A DNA stretch of 64,000 bases from NCBI RefSeq assembly GCF_019059575.1, contig NW_024882729.1:1-64000 (forward strand). The letters are read 5' to 3'. The stretch comes from Amphibalanus amphitrite. Lineage: Eukaryota > Arthropoda > Thecostraca > Balanomorpha > Balanidae. Under the pieces are notes generated by a model that saw only the letters and a list, made by a program, of their open reading frames with translations, was not told the origin of the DNA and ran no database searches. Shown one piece after another: positions 22,501 to 33,395 of the stretch; positions within the stretch are counted from its first letter, which is position 1, and the number at the start of each line of letters is the position of its first letter. The translations under genes were made by a program, and so were the position numbers.

Positions 22501-24685
22501 TCTCACGCAGATGAAGAGCATCCCACCTTCTAGCGTCCGGGGTCGGGACGGGCGGCGGGCCTCCGGTCGCAGTCTCAGAAGTCTCACGCAGATGAAGAGC
22601 ATCCCACCTTCTAGCGTCCGGGGTCGGGACGGGCGGCGGGGCTCTGGCCGCAGTCTCAGAAGTCTCACGCAGATGAAGAGCATCCCACCTTCCAGCGTCC
22701 GGGGTCGGGACGGGCGGCGGGGCTCCGGTCGCAGTCTCAGAAGTCTCACGCAGATGAAGAGCATCCCACCTTCTAGCGTCCGGGGTCGGGACGGGCGGCG
22801 GGCCTCCGGTCGCAGTCTCAGAAGTCTCACGCAGATGAAGAGCATCCCACCTTCCAGCGTCCGGGGTCGGGACGGGCGGCGGGGCTCCGGTCGCAGTCTC
22901 AGAAGTCTCACGCAGATGAAGAGCATCCCACCTTCCAGCGTCAGAGGTCGGGACGGGCGGCGGGGCTCGGGCCGCAGTCTCAGAAGTCTCACGCAGATGA
23001 TGAGCATCCCACCTTCCAGCGTCCGGGGTCGGGACGGGCGGCGGGGCTCCGGTCGCAGTCTCAGAAGTCTCACGCAGATGAAGAGCATCCCACCTTCTAG
23101 CGTCCGGGGTCGGGACGGGCGGCGGGCCTCCGGTCGCAGTCTCAGAAGTCTCACGCAGATGAAGAGCATCCCACCTTCCAGCGTCCGGGGTCGGGACGGG
23201 CGGCGGGGCTCCGGTCGCAGTCTCAGAAGTCTCACGCAGATGAAGAGCATCCCACCTTCCAGCGTCAGAGGTCGGGACGGGCGGCGGGGCTCTGGCCGCA
23301 GTCTCAGAAGTCTCACGCAGATGATGAGCATCCCACCTTCCAGCGTCCGGGGTCGGGACGGGCGGCGGGGCTCCGGTCGCAGTCTCAGAAGCCTCACGCA
23401 GATGAGCATCCCACGTTCTAGCGTCAGAGGTCGGGACGGGCGGCGGGGCTCTGGCCGCAGTCTCAGAAGTCTCACGCAGATGAAGAGCATCCCACCTTCT
23501 AGCGTCCGGGGTCGGGACGGGCGGCGGGCCTCCGGTCGCAGTCTCAGAAGTCTCACGCAGATGAAGAGCATCCCACCTTCTAGCGTCAGAGGTCGGGACG
23601 GGCGGCGGGGCTCTGGCCGCAGTCTCAGAAGTCTCACGCAGATGATGAGCATCCAACTTTCTAGCGTCCGGGGTCGGGACGGGCGGCGGGCCTCCGGTCG
23701 CAGTCTCAGAAGTCTCACGCAGATGAAGAGCATCCCACCTTCCAGCGTCCGGGGTCGGGACGGGCGGCGGGGCTCCGGTCGCAGTCTCAGAAGTCTCACG
23801 CAGATGATGAGCATCCCATCTTCTAGCGTCAGAGGTCGGGACGGGCGGCGGGCCTCCGGTCGCAGTCTCAGAAGTCTCACGCAGATGAAGAGCATCCCAC
23901 CTTCCAGCGTCCGGGGTCGGGACGGGCGGCGGGGCTCCGGTCGCAGTCTCAGAAGTCTCACGCAGATGAAGAGCATCCCATCTTCTAGCGTCCGGGGTCG
24001 GGACGGGCGGCGGGGCTCCGGTCGCAGTCTCAGAAGTCTCACGCAGATGAAGAGCATCCCACCTTCCAGCGTCAGAGGTCGGGACGGGCGGTGGGGCTCT
24101 GGCCACAGTCTCAGAAGTCTCACGCAGATGAGCATCCCACGTTCTAGCGTCAGAGGTCGGGACGGGCGGCGGGGCTCTGGCCGCAGTCTCAGAAGTCTCA
24201 CGCAGATGATGAGCATCCAACCTTCTAGCGTCCGGGGTCGGGACGGGCGGCGGGCCTCCGGTCGCAGTCTCAGAAGTCTCACGCAGATGAAGAGCATCCC
24301 ACCTTCCAGCGTCCGGGGTCGGGACGGGCGGCGGGGCTCCGGTCGCAGTCTCAGAAGTCTCACGCAGATGAAGAGCATCCCACCTTCCAGCGTCAGAGGT
24401 CGGGACGGGCGGCGGGGCTCCGGTCGCAGTCTCAGAAGTCTCACGCAGATGATGAGCATCCCACCTTCTAGCGTCCGGGGTCAGGACGGGCGGCGGAGCT
24501 CCGTCCATCGCATGGGTAGCCGGTCGCAGCTCATGAGTCGTCATAGTCAAGTCAAGTCCAGGATATTTGTGGTATACATGATACTCAGTGGTGTGAGGAG
24601 GGGTTTCATCCACGCGGCCGGCTGACCCAGGAGATGAAGGGAGGACTTCTGGAAAGAAAAGATATGGCAACGCATAAGGAAGCAT
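19564..24685 (-). CDS. exon 1 of a repeat-zinc-finger-tyrosine-recombinase protein
   Basis: The start ATG at 24,685 follows ACCGCC, a good translation context. Order of parts: a short leader (residues 1 to about 60); about 35 repeats of 27 residues (PPPVPTPDAGRWDALHLRET, then SETATGA) to about residue 1,020; a Ser/Glu-rich linker; two C2H2-like fingers, CIYC-x9-HIKTVH near 1,165 and CPYC-x11-HIKHHC near 1,243; then a tyrosine-recombinase domain. There box I reads FNKRRPKEL (about 1,507), the beta-hairpin Lys GNKVPTLIP (about 1,562), box II KLRKYCAT (about 1,633) and the terminal GHDKDVHRGYY (about 1,660-1,668). Similar C-terminal domains are common in uncharacterised animal proteins derived from Crypton-like YR elements. 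The donor at 19,564 gives phase 1; without splicing the protein stops after 1,709 residues. Nuclear DNA binding is likely; activity is unknown. Confidence 0.75.
21610..24505 (-). repeat. coding minisatellite, about 35 units of 81 bp
   Basis: I counted 35 occurrences of the CAGTCTCAGAAG core, spaced 81 bp apart except for a few 78-bp units that lack one codon. Variation is confined to a handful of positions: CCGGGG or CAGAGG, CGGGCCTCCGGT or CGGGGCTCTGGC, GATGAAG or GATGATG. A three-unit block with the rare GGCGGTGGGG variant occurs near 22,000 and again near 24,100, pointing to block duplication. Because 81 and 78 are multiples of three and the unit lacks stops, three frames stay open across the array (two minus, one plus). 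Only the frame continuing into the fingers and recombinase is treated as coding. Confidence 0.9.
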
Positions 24686-25383
24686 GGCGGTAGGAGGATG
24701 AATGCTGTCTTGATTTTTTAACCATCACCAGTGATTCGGCGAGTGATTTTAAAATGTAGGATCAGGTAGTGAGCCAAAAAAAGAACAATGTCTAAAGAAA
24801 AACCAGAAAAACGATTGAATTATGATGTGTTGATTAGCATAGATACAAGTAGATTTGGGTGGACTGAGTAACTGGTAACAACACAAATGTAGGCACCATA
24901 GTCACGTCTTACCTCGTCCATTTTTACGTGAGTGACGCTGCGCGCCTTTATGTCTGCCACGGGAGTGGAGAGCAGCAAGCAGCATCCTCTTCCCATATGA
25001 TCCAGCTATGCGCCCTGTCAAATATTGATAGCTATTAGCTAACATAAAATACTAAAGGAAGTTTCCCAGCCAGCAATTGGTTTGGCTCAAGTCCGTTTTG
25101 CCCTAGCGACTCCGGCACGCCAGATTTGGGCCGGTGTAAACGGAACGCCGTCGGAATAAGAGTTTGGGTCGATATGGCTCTATTCCGGTTAACCAGTCTT
25201 TGCCGTAGCGTTCCGGAGCTAGTATGGCTTCGGACCGACAAGTCCGGCCGGCACTAGCGAGCGGTGGCCTGACCTGACCTTGCCGGAGGGGCCGTGACGT
25301 CACCGGCGGGCGGTCAGAGCGAGTCGGCAGAGCCTCACTCTACGCGGCCCGAGCGAGCAGTGAGGATCGGTGAATAGGACATA
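24686..25383. other. upstream region of the recombinase-domain gene
   Basis: This would contain the promoter and 5' untranslated region. I see no TATA box or other core element that I would defend. No other coding sequence is apparent. Confidence 0.35.
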
Positions 25384-25533
<150 letters not shown>

Positions 25534-25689
25534 GCCGGCCAATAATTAGGCAGCCAACACTGAGTTGAATGAAGCACACGATGCTGACAACGTTACGGAG
25601 TTAACTATAAGATAATGTCATGCGTTTAATGTGATTGGATTTTTCACTTAAATGCTTTCTTCCTTTGTGACCCACAACCCCTAATTTGG

Positions 25690-25990
25690 GGAGGACAAGC
25701 TGCCCCAACGGTTCCTGACCTTATGAAAAGTTGTGGGGCACCGCCCCCACGGCCCCAGAGTTGTGGGGGCTAGCTGCCCCACTGCCCCCGGTTCCCGCGC
25801 CTATGTATGAATCTATGAAATTATGTTGGTATATTTCCGATTTCGATCCCTCCAGTTGGAGGGGCTCAAATACCTTACGAGCCCCCCTTCCCAGCCGAAA
25901 AGTTGGAGGGGCTCAGCACCCCCTAGCCCCCCCCCGGCTCCCGCGCCACTGCCCCCCCCCCAAGGCAAATCATGGGCATCATAGCATTTA
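25690..25990. mobile_element. fragments of inverted-repeat elements with GGTTCCCGCGCC ends
   Basis: The phrases GTTGTGGGGCACCGCCCCCA and CCCCCGGTTCCCGCGCCTAT (near 25,731-25,803), and TTGGAGGGGCTCAGCACCCC with CCGGCTCCCGCGCC (near 25,904-25,947), look like related element ends. A matching CGTAGGAACC-type end is not close by, so boundaries are unclear. Confidence 0.4.
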
Positions 25991-26289
25991 TTGCCCCCCC
26001 CCCAAACTAACCGATGAGCCCCCATGGGGGTATGGGGCCCTGGCCCTTATTCGATTATCACGAGGCTCAAGAAACACACGCCAGCTATTCGCACAGCTCC
26101 CATACCGGTCTTTGAGGGTCCTACAATGACCTCTGAGGGTCCCTCAGTGGCGGTCATGCGCCCACCTTGACCGCTGAGCCCCCAGCATGACATTAAAAAC
26201 TCAGACCACCAGCACGGCGCAGGTTAATAGCATCTGCAAATTTGAGCACTCTACTAAGCTATGCCTTCGTCGATTGTATTTACATAAAT

Positions 26290-26700
26290 TTTGAACATGA
26301 GACCTAATACAGCTCTGAGGAACCCCAATCAGAACATTTTTCCCACCTTGCCCTTCACCCATTTAGCACTATACGCTGCTGGCGTCCTGTCAACCGGGTC
26401 TAGTATATTCCCCTTCATGCCTTGCAGCTTCAATTGCAATACTATCCTTATGTGTGGTACTTTATCAAACGCATTATTGAGGTCAAGGTATGCTACCTAC
26501 ATCAAACTGCTTTCTTTGCCAAAAGTGTTTGTATCTGTCGCAGCTTCAAAAAAGTCTAGGTTAAACATAAACAGCCTTTATTTAACTCATGCTGGATATT
26601 GCCTATCACACTGTTTTCATCCAAAGATTCTACCACTTTCCCCTAGATTATGGATTCCAATATTCTGCAAACCAAGGAATACTTCGACAGTGACTGTAAC
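26290..26700 (-). pseudogene. LINE reverse-transcriptase fragment
   Basis: Minus-strand translation gives YLDLNNAFDKVPHIRIVLQL then KLQGMKGN near 26,420-26,500. This matches the conserved D-x-x-K/N-AFDKVPH block of CR1/jockey-type reverse transcriptases. Frames are broken by stops on both sides. It is a relic on the same strand as the RNase H piece downstream. Confidence 0.65.
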
Positions 26701-26797
26701 TCACCTCGTTTGGTATCCATCTGTGATTGGATAGTGGAGACTGACGCCAACCTGAAAACAAGTGTTATTGGCAGTCAAGGTGTGAGAGGTGCATACA

Positions 26798-27022
26798 CTA
26801 AATATTGCCGCTTGTATCATTGAAACTTTTACATCCGTCCGCCCGCTCATTGCCAGCAACACCAACATGACTAGGGATCCAGCAAAAAGTGATTGATGTT
26901 CCCTCTCGGTCGAGGGCTGTCAGACGGAGAAGAATCTCCTGTACGAGGAGGTCGGTCGAATAGAATTGTGTCAAGGCCTGGAGACCACTCAATGAGTCAG
27001 ATGGGCTCCTATGTAGCCACAC
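26798..27022 (-). pseudogene. LINE RNase H fragment
   Basis: The frame includes SDSLSGLQALTQFYSTD, then ILLRLTALDREGTSITFCWI and PSHVGVAGNERAD. These are the DS, SHVG and GNE-AD blocks of RNase H domains in non-LTR retrotransposons. It is short, ends abruptly and may belong to the same dead element as the 26.3-26.7 kb fragment, although RNase H lies at higher coordinates than expected for one minus-strand copy, so two insertions or a rearrangement are possible. Confidence 0.65.
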
Positions 27023-27259
27023 TTATCTCCATAAAGGACCAATGCGCCGGTTTCTGAGAGACCTTGCCGGCTTCTGAGGGCCCTAGTAACGGCCAATGAG
27101 GGATCAGCTGCAATGGCTCCACACCCGTCTGTGATAGCCCCACGGCCCACACCAGTGTTTCTAAAAGCCACCACATCGGCACCTGCGAGGCCCCTCACGC
27201 CATCTCCAAGGGACCCACATCAGCGCATCGCCCGTAACCCTCGCCGTATTGTAGTAACA

Positions 27260-28160
27260 TTAACCCTCGCCCGTATTGGTGTTTTTCCAGCCGCGAACGT
27301 ATAGGTAAGGGGGCGGGGGCCCGTTGCCCCCCCCTTGCCGTTTCGCCTATGATTGAGCTAGAGTTTCGCAGAAAAAAAAAACGAGCGTGTTGCCCGTGAC
27401 GAGAGGAAACCGATGACACCCAATATTAAGGTCCTAGTTCATTGGTTGACCTTCCAGGTCAGGTCAAAGACCCAGAAGTCGGGAAAATCGGGACCTGTTA
27501 GAACGTCGTAGTGTGGCAGTGTGGCTGATATGGGGGCTTTCGGGGTGTTGATCACGAATATCATGTTAATTTTGATCACAGATGATGTCCTCATGCATTT
27601 TAACTGGGCCGGGTCAGGTCAGGTCAGGTCAACCAGTAGGGGTCCTGCCGGGTCTTCGCAGTAGGTGTCAACCGCCTCTGACAGCTTCGTAACATGTTAC
27701 GAAGGCACCAAAACTACTTCGTTAATGTTCATATGGTTGCTAAATTCGAATTCAGCTCCAAAAACTAGCCTAGAAACATGTAAAACTCGAAAAAGTGAAC
27801 CGAGGTCATCAAAGGTCAATGACCTGACCAGACCTTCAGGTGACCTTGACACCCACCCTAATGCATGGGGGCAACATCATATCACATGTTTGAACGCCTG
27901 AAACCACGAAAAGACTGGAAACGCGCGGCTAATGCGAGCCGACATACGCCGAACCGCGATTCCGGCCAAACATGGGCTCGAAAAGTAGGTCACAGGTCAA
28001 AGGTCATTTAGGTCAGGGTCATGAAATTTTTAGGGTAGGTGTAAAATTGAATAACCCGAGGGTACTGAAAGTTTCGTCGCGATCGGCCGCTTTTTACGCG
28101 AGTTATTCGCGAAAAACCGAGGGGGCCGTTCGACCCCTCCCCTACACGAACGTGGGTTAA
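27260..28160 (-). mobile_element. CCCTCGCCCGTA-type element, copy 1 (reversed)
   Basis: TTAACCCTCGCCCGTATTGG at 27,260 and CGTGGGTTAA ending 28,160 bound it. G/C-tract hairpins sit beside both ends (near 27,309-27,338 and 28,123-28,143). It shares its interior with copies at 37,005, 45,695 and 50,031, including arrays of GGTCAGGTCAGGTCA and a perfect 20-bp palindrome at 27,685. The ORF at 27,972-28,160 is repeat sequence. No transposase is encoded. Confidence 0.75.
27685..27704. other. perfect 20-bp palindrome, element copy 1
   Basis: CTTCGTAACATGTTACGAAG is its own reverse complement. It also occurs unchanged at 38,677, 46,157 and 50,402, always inside a CCCTCGCC-type element next to CAGAGGCGGTTG-like sequence. 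Confidence 0.9.
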
Positions 28161-28169
28161 GGGCCTACA

Positions 28170-31100
28170 TCGGCGGCTCTGAGAGTCCCCAAACCAGCGT
28201 CTCTGAGGGCCACGTACCAGTGACTGGGCCAGTACCAGTGATGGCCTCTTACCAGCCTCTGAGTGTCCTTGCCAGTCTTAGTCTATGAACTATGAAAGGC
28301 CACTTTCCACTTTCAGGCCACTGTGCAGGGCCACGCACATGCCAATGATGGCCCCACCAGTGTCTCTAAGCCCTAAGGCCCCGCGGCCCGCAACGGCGGC
28401 TGTGAGGACTCAACACCAGCGCATCTGACGGCCTTTCACACCGGTGACTGAGGAGCTCGCTTGCTTCGTTTGCTCGTAAAATACCATGCACATTAGGCAC
28501 ACTCCTTGGGCATAAATGGTATTTTTACGTGCCAATTTTTAACATTTTCTCAGGGCAGACCGTTTTAAAGAGGCCTGTCTGCCAGTGGGACCGGACCCAC
28601 CGTGCCCCCCTCCCATCGAAAGGTCCTGGATACGTCCCTGCCTGGGCTGACCCCGGGCCCCCGGGTGACTCGCGGGCCCCTTCAAGAGCAGGTGATCCCC
28701 TCGTGGGCGAAATCCTGGGTACGTGTCTGACGTACATCGTGCATAGTTAATCCAACAACTATTTGTCATGTTGATTTGATTTTTTAAAAATAAATTTAGT
28801 CCGAACCTTTTGATGGGAACACGGGCGTAGGAACGTCATGAAAAGTGGGTGGGCCACCCTGTCAAGGGGCCTCCTTTTCCAGGGGGCCTCCTATTTTCAG
28901 GGGCCTCCAACTTTTGCCTCGTCCTGCCGGCTGCTTTCAAGTATGACCTCCAAATCTAGCTTCTGAGATCGAGCAGATGTACCCAGGGGCGTAACCGCTT
29001 CAGCGAACAGTGCGGGAAGTCCGCACCATTTTTAAAACTTATTCTCCCTCCGATTTTTTTTTTTAGAATCTATATGCCGCAAACGGTGCATGACCCCTGA
29101 AAACCCTTACACAAATGTCTTCCTCGTTTCCCAGGTGCCCCCATTAGCTTTATAGGCGCCCTCTTTGGCATATAAGCGCCCTATGTATAGTCATCAGAGA
29201 CATCCCTATATGTCCCACAGTCGCCCCGTTGTCGCATACAATGTGCGCTTATCATAGGCGTCTCTCTTTTATGGACACTTGAAGGCGCCTCTCTTTGCCA
29301 TGCCGGCGCCCCTGTTTCTTATGAATGCACCCTCATGGCATCGATCCATTGCAGTGCAGACCTCTATTGCATGTGGATGCCCATATATGTAGGCCTCAGA
29401 GGCACCCCTCTTTCGCATTAAGGCACACCTAAGGGCTTCATAGGCGCCCTTCTATTGCACGTAGGTGCCCTACTGTCTCAGAACCGCTCCCCTTTGGCAT
29501 GCAGACGCCCATCTTTCGACAGAGGAGCCGCTGTGGTTCTTAAGACGGCATGTTACTCCCAGACGCAGATGGGGCTCTCGGAGTCGGGACCTTCAGTCGA
29601 TGATGGGTGCCCGCCAGATGTGGACCCTCGGAGACGCCGGTATGGGGCCCTCTGAGATGCCGGTATGTGGCCCTTAGAGACACCGGTGTGGAACCCTCAG
29701 ATACTTCAGTGTGAAGCCCTTACAATTGCTGGTGTGGAGCTATGAATGCGCTGGCTTAAATCCCTCAGAGGCCGGTACATGGACATTAGAGCTCAGTGAG
29801 AGCTTGGCTTGTGTGGTGCCTTCAGTGGCCTTGTGGAGCCGTTAGACATCAACATTCAACATGGTGCTCTCAGGAGCCAGTGAGTCCTCAGAGTCACCGG
29901 TGTAGGGCCTTCAGAGCTCCGAGATACTGGTGTGGGGCCCTCAGAGGTGTCGGTGTGGGTCCTTCATATGTACTTATAGAGCCTTGAGATGCACAGGTGT
30001 GGTGGCCCACAGAGGCGCCGGTGTGGGGCCCCCAGAGCCACCGATATAGGGCCCTAAGAGACACTAGTATGACCCTCAAAGGCGCCGCTGTGTGGCGCTC
30101 ATAAACACTGGTGTGGAGCCATCACAGGCGGGTGGAGCCGTTAGAGGCCGGAAAGGGCCCTTAGATGCCTACAAGGAGCCTTCAGAAGCCGGCGTGGCAC
30201 CCTTATGGGAATAAGCGTGTCTACTTAGGACCCCTTGAGGTGCTCTCATGTGCTCTGTGGGGCTCTACCGAGCCGAAATATGGCCACGGCAAGTTGCCGC
30301 CACCTGGCTCTTCGGACTATCATTCTCAGGGGCCTCATCTGCCTAGTTTGAATAGAAGGGCCTCTCAGAAAATCAGTCTCATGGGCCTCCTCTGGCTAGT
30401 ATAAATAGAAGGGCCTGTTAGACCATCAATCCTAGGGCCTCTTCTGGTTAGTATAAATAGAAGAGCCTCTCAGACCATTAATCTCAGGGGGCTCCTGTGG
30501 ACAGTATAAATAAAAGGGCCTCTCAGACCATCAGTCTCGGGGGCCTCCCTAGAAAAGTGTAAATGTGGATAGAAGGCCCCCTCAGATTCATTAGGAGTGA
30601 ACCTCTCTGACTATCAGTCTTAGGGGCCTCTTGTGGCCAGTATGAATATAAGAGCCTCTCAGACCATCGGTCCCAGGGGCCTCTTCTGACTAGTTTGGAT
30701 AGAGGGCCCTCCCAGACCACCGGTTTCAGGGGCCTCCAGTGGCCAGTTATATGAACAGAAGGGCCTCACAGCCATCAGCCTCGGGGGCCTCTTCTGACTG
30801 GTGTGGATATGAGGGCCTCTCATACCATCAGTCTCAGGGGCCTCCTCTGCCTAGTGTGAATATAAGGGCTTCCCAGGCCATCAGTCTCAGGGGACTCTTC
30901 AGACTGGTGCCGGATTGAGGGACCTCCCAGTCCCAGACAGAAAGTTTTGGGGGGTCTCCTGTGGCCAGTATGAATAGAAGGGCCTCTCAGTCCATCAGTC
31001 TCATGGGCCTCTTCTGCCTGGTGTGATTATAAGGGCCTCTCAGGTCATCAGTCTCAGAGGCCTCCTCTGACTACAGTGTAGATGGATAGGCCTCCCAGAC

Positions 31101-31450
31101 CATCAGTCTCAGGGGCCTCTTCTGACTATTGAGGATAGAGGGGCCTCCTCTGACTAGTGAGGGTAGGGGGCCTCGGCTAGACCGCCAGTGTCAGGGGCCT
31201 ATTCTGACTAGTGTGGATGGAGGGGAGGGGCCTCCCAGACCACCAGTCTCAGACCTCCGACTAGTGTGGATAAAGGGGCCTCCCAGACCGCCGGTGTCAG
31301 TGGCCTCCCCAGACCAGTGTGGATATTGGGGCCTCCTCAGATCCACTAGGGCCTCTCAGGCCATCAGTCTCAGGCGCTTCGACTGTCAAGTATGAATAGA
31401 GGGCCTCCTTGGATCCATCACGGCCCCTTGGAGTCCGTGCGTGGGGATTC
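28170..31450. repeat. belt of diverged GGGCC/GGCCTC minisatellites
   Basis: Several repeat families follow one another: CCAGTGTCTCTGAGGGCC-like units to about 28,450; GGCGCCCTCTTT-like units of about 25-30 bp at 29,150-29,520; GGTGTGGGGCCCTCAGAG units at 29,640-30,200; and units of about 60 bp (CAGACCATCAGTCTCAGGGG, CCTCTTCTGACTAGTGTG) from 30,300 to 31,400. Divergence is high, so exact unit counts are not given. None of the open frames has protein-like composition. Confidence 0.7.
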
Positions 31451-32340
31451 GTGGAACTTATTTTTACCAAGTTTGTTTATTATGGGAGGTGACGACGTCC
31501 TCTCAAATCGAGACGAGGGCCTAGAGTAAAAAGTGGGTGGGCCAAAACACATGGTTGGCCCCCACTCGAAAAGTGGGTGGGCACTTACCCACCTGCCCAC
31601 CATTGGTGTACCCTATGTTCCAGTGTTGCAAAAGTTGCCGCTGATTGGTGTCTCCAGACACCAAAGATTTTTGTACTCAGTACTCATCATAGAAAAAAAT
31701 ATAATTTTGTACTCACTTTTCAGGGAAACTGAAATCAATGGGTAAACCCCATAACGATAGCATGCCAGTCAAAAGTTAAGTGTCCACTGAGTTAGAAATA
31801 AATGTAATGTAACAAAAACAAGCATTACCCAGCCACAGCCCACAACAATCACAAAGTTTAATTCGCCGAAAGTAAAGTCTTTCAATCACTGGAAGAAATT
31901 ACCCAATCTACAACCACAACCTACAACCTAAAACCTACAATCTACAGCATCACATATGGTAGCTCGTGCTATGTCTGCCCTACCAATGCCAAATTTATAA
32001 GCATATAGGGAGTGACCATGTGCTAATTTAGTAAAGGAGAAAATGTAAGCAATTAATTTGTGCAGTAGCATAAGTCACAACTAAGAAATTGGCCAAACAT
32101 GTCAAAATAGCAATAACAGCAGTGTCCAAGAGCTAAGTGGATTTCTTAAAGGCAATTCCGAGCATTCCGAGCCATTGCTAGATTTTCATTTATCTTCTTT
32201 GATGGGGTAAGAAAATACAAATGACATTTTGTAAGCATGATTTCAGAACCTATCCATACAACTTAATGTAAATAATAAAATGATTACAGGCAGTAAAAAC
32301 AAAATTGTTTAAGTTTTTTAACCATGCAGGTTATCTACGA
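31451..32340. other. AT-rich sequence without recognised genes
   Basis: GTGGGTGGGC words near 31,534 and 31,573 look like remains of an inverted-repeat element. ACAACCTACAACCTAAAACC-type words occur at about 31,910-31,945. Nothing coding was recognised. Confidence 0.4.
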
Positions 32341-32341
32341 A

Positions 32342-32569
32342 GGTAGTCGTAAAGCAGGCGTCACACTTCTTTTTGCAACCAAGGAAAGGCGCTCTACCCA
32401 AAGTTGCTTTCTTATCGAACCAAACCAAACCAAACTGAACCTAACCTTACCTACAACCTACAACCTAGAATCTACCACCTAAACCACCTAAAATCTACAA
32501 CCTAACCTAGTACCTACAGCGCCTCTCCTTGGTTGCGAAAAGAAGTGTGACGCCTGCTCTACTACTACC
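32342..32569. mobile_element. fold-back element with about 45-bp arms
   Basis: GCAGGCGTCACACTTCTTTT then GCAACCAAGG at 32,355 is mirrored by CCTTGGTTGCGAAAAGAAGT then GTGACGCCTGC at about 32,528. The arms start GGTAGTCGTAAAGCAGG and end CTGCTCTACTACTACC. The loop is about 120 bp of CCAAACCAAACC and CCTACAACCTA words. A transcript would form a long hairpin. Confidence 0.75.
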
Positions 32570-33221
32570 CCTACGAAGCCCCGAAACATCAATACCCAAT
32601 AGGTACCCATATCATGCAGATATTATTATCATGTAAAACATTGGACCCAGCCCAATACCATCAAAGGTAAAGTCATTCAATTGTTAACTAGCATACCTAC
32701 TTAGTTTGAATTAAAATATTAAATTCAGTTGGTTTCTATGGAGCATTTAATCAGTAGGTATTTGATTGCATCTGGTTGCTTAGTTTGGTGGGTAAATTTG
32801 CAAAGGATGGCTGTCTGCATGGGGATATTGCATAAATTTATTAATATTTTCCGAAGTTGAATTGCGATTGAATCAACATTCAACAATGAAAACCCTAAAA
32901 CTTACCTGCAACATCAACATAACCTCCACACTGACACCAACTCCACGTCCACACCCTCCGAAGTAATCGAAGTAACTTCACTTCAAAATGGGTGCAAAAT
33001 GGCACAGTGTATATAAATACAAAATGGCAGATGCATGCTGCATTGCATAACAGGTTGTGCGCCACTTTGGCCTAAGCTGAAAGAGGCCATATAGGGAAAT
33101 GCCCTGCGCAAATGTTCATATAAACAGGATATTCAAATCGTGATTTTCAAATATGGTAGCTCTTCATATCAGAACAGCGACGTCTTTCCACTTTGTTCAA
33201 AATCTGTGCAAGTCGCGTGAG
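32570..33221. other. AT-rich sequence without recognised features
   Basis: I found no gene, terminal-repeat pair or tandem repeat in this stretch. Confidence 0.4.
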
Positions 33222-33395
33222 GTAATAAACCCGATTTATTACAACGTTCTCAGATGTCGCTGTAAATTTTTTTCCCGACCTTTCACGTTAAATCCTGACA
33301 TTTCAATTTATTGCATCATAAGATGATGTAATAACCTGAAATGTTTTGAAATTCCGGTTTATCGCAACAAAATGATACAATAAATCGGGTTTTAC
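33222..33395. mobile_element. small inverted-repeat element (174 bp)
   Basis: The left end GTAATAAACCCGATTTATTA and the right end ACAATAAATCGGGTTTTAC are inverted copies with a few mismatches. The interior also has TTTATTGCATCAT/ATGATGTAATAA, similar in style to the 6.9 kb and 47.4 kb repeats. Confidence 0.55.

Noticed and set aside
21626..24625. Plus-strand 999-codon frame and second minus-strand 972-codon frame over the 81-bp array
   Set aside because: They are open only because the unit length is a multiple of three and lacks stops. Neither continues into a domain; only the frame joined to the zinc fingers and recombinase does.
32400..32520. CCTAACC/CCTACAACC words as an interstitial telomere repeat
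   Set aside because: The (TTAGG)n or (CCTAA)n unit is not repeated in tandem; the words are irregular.
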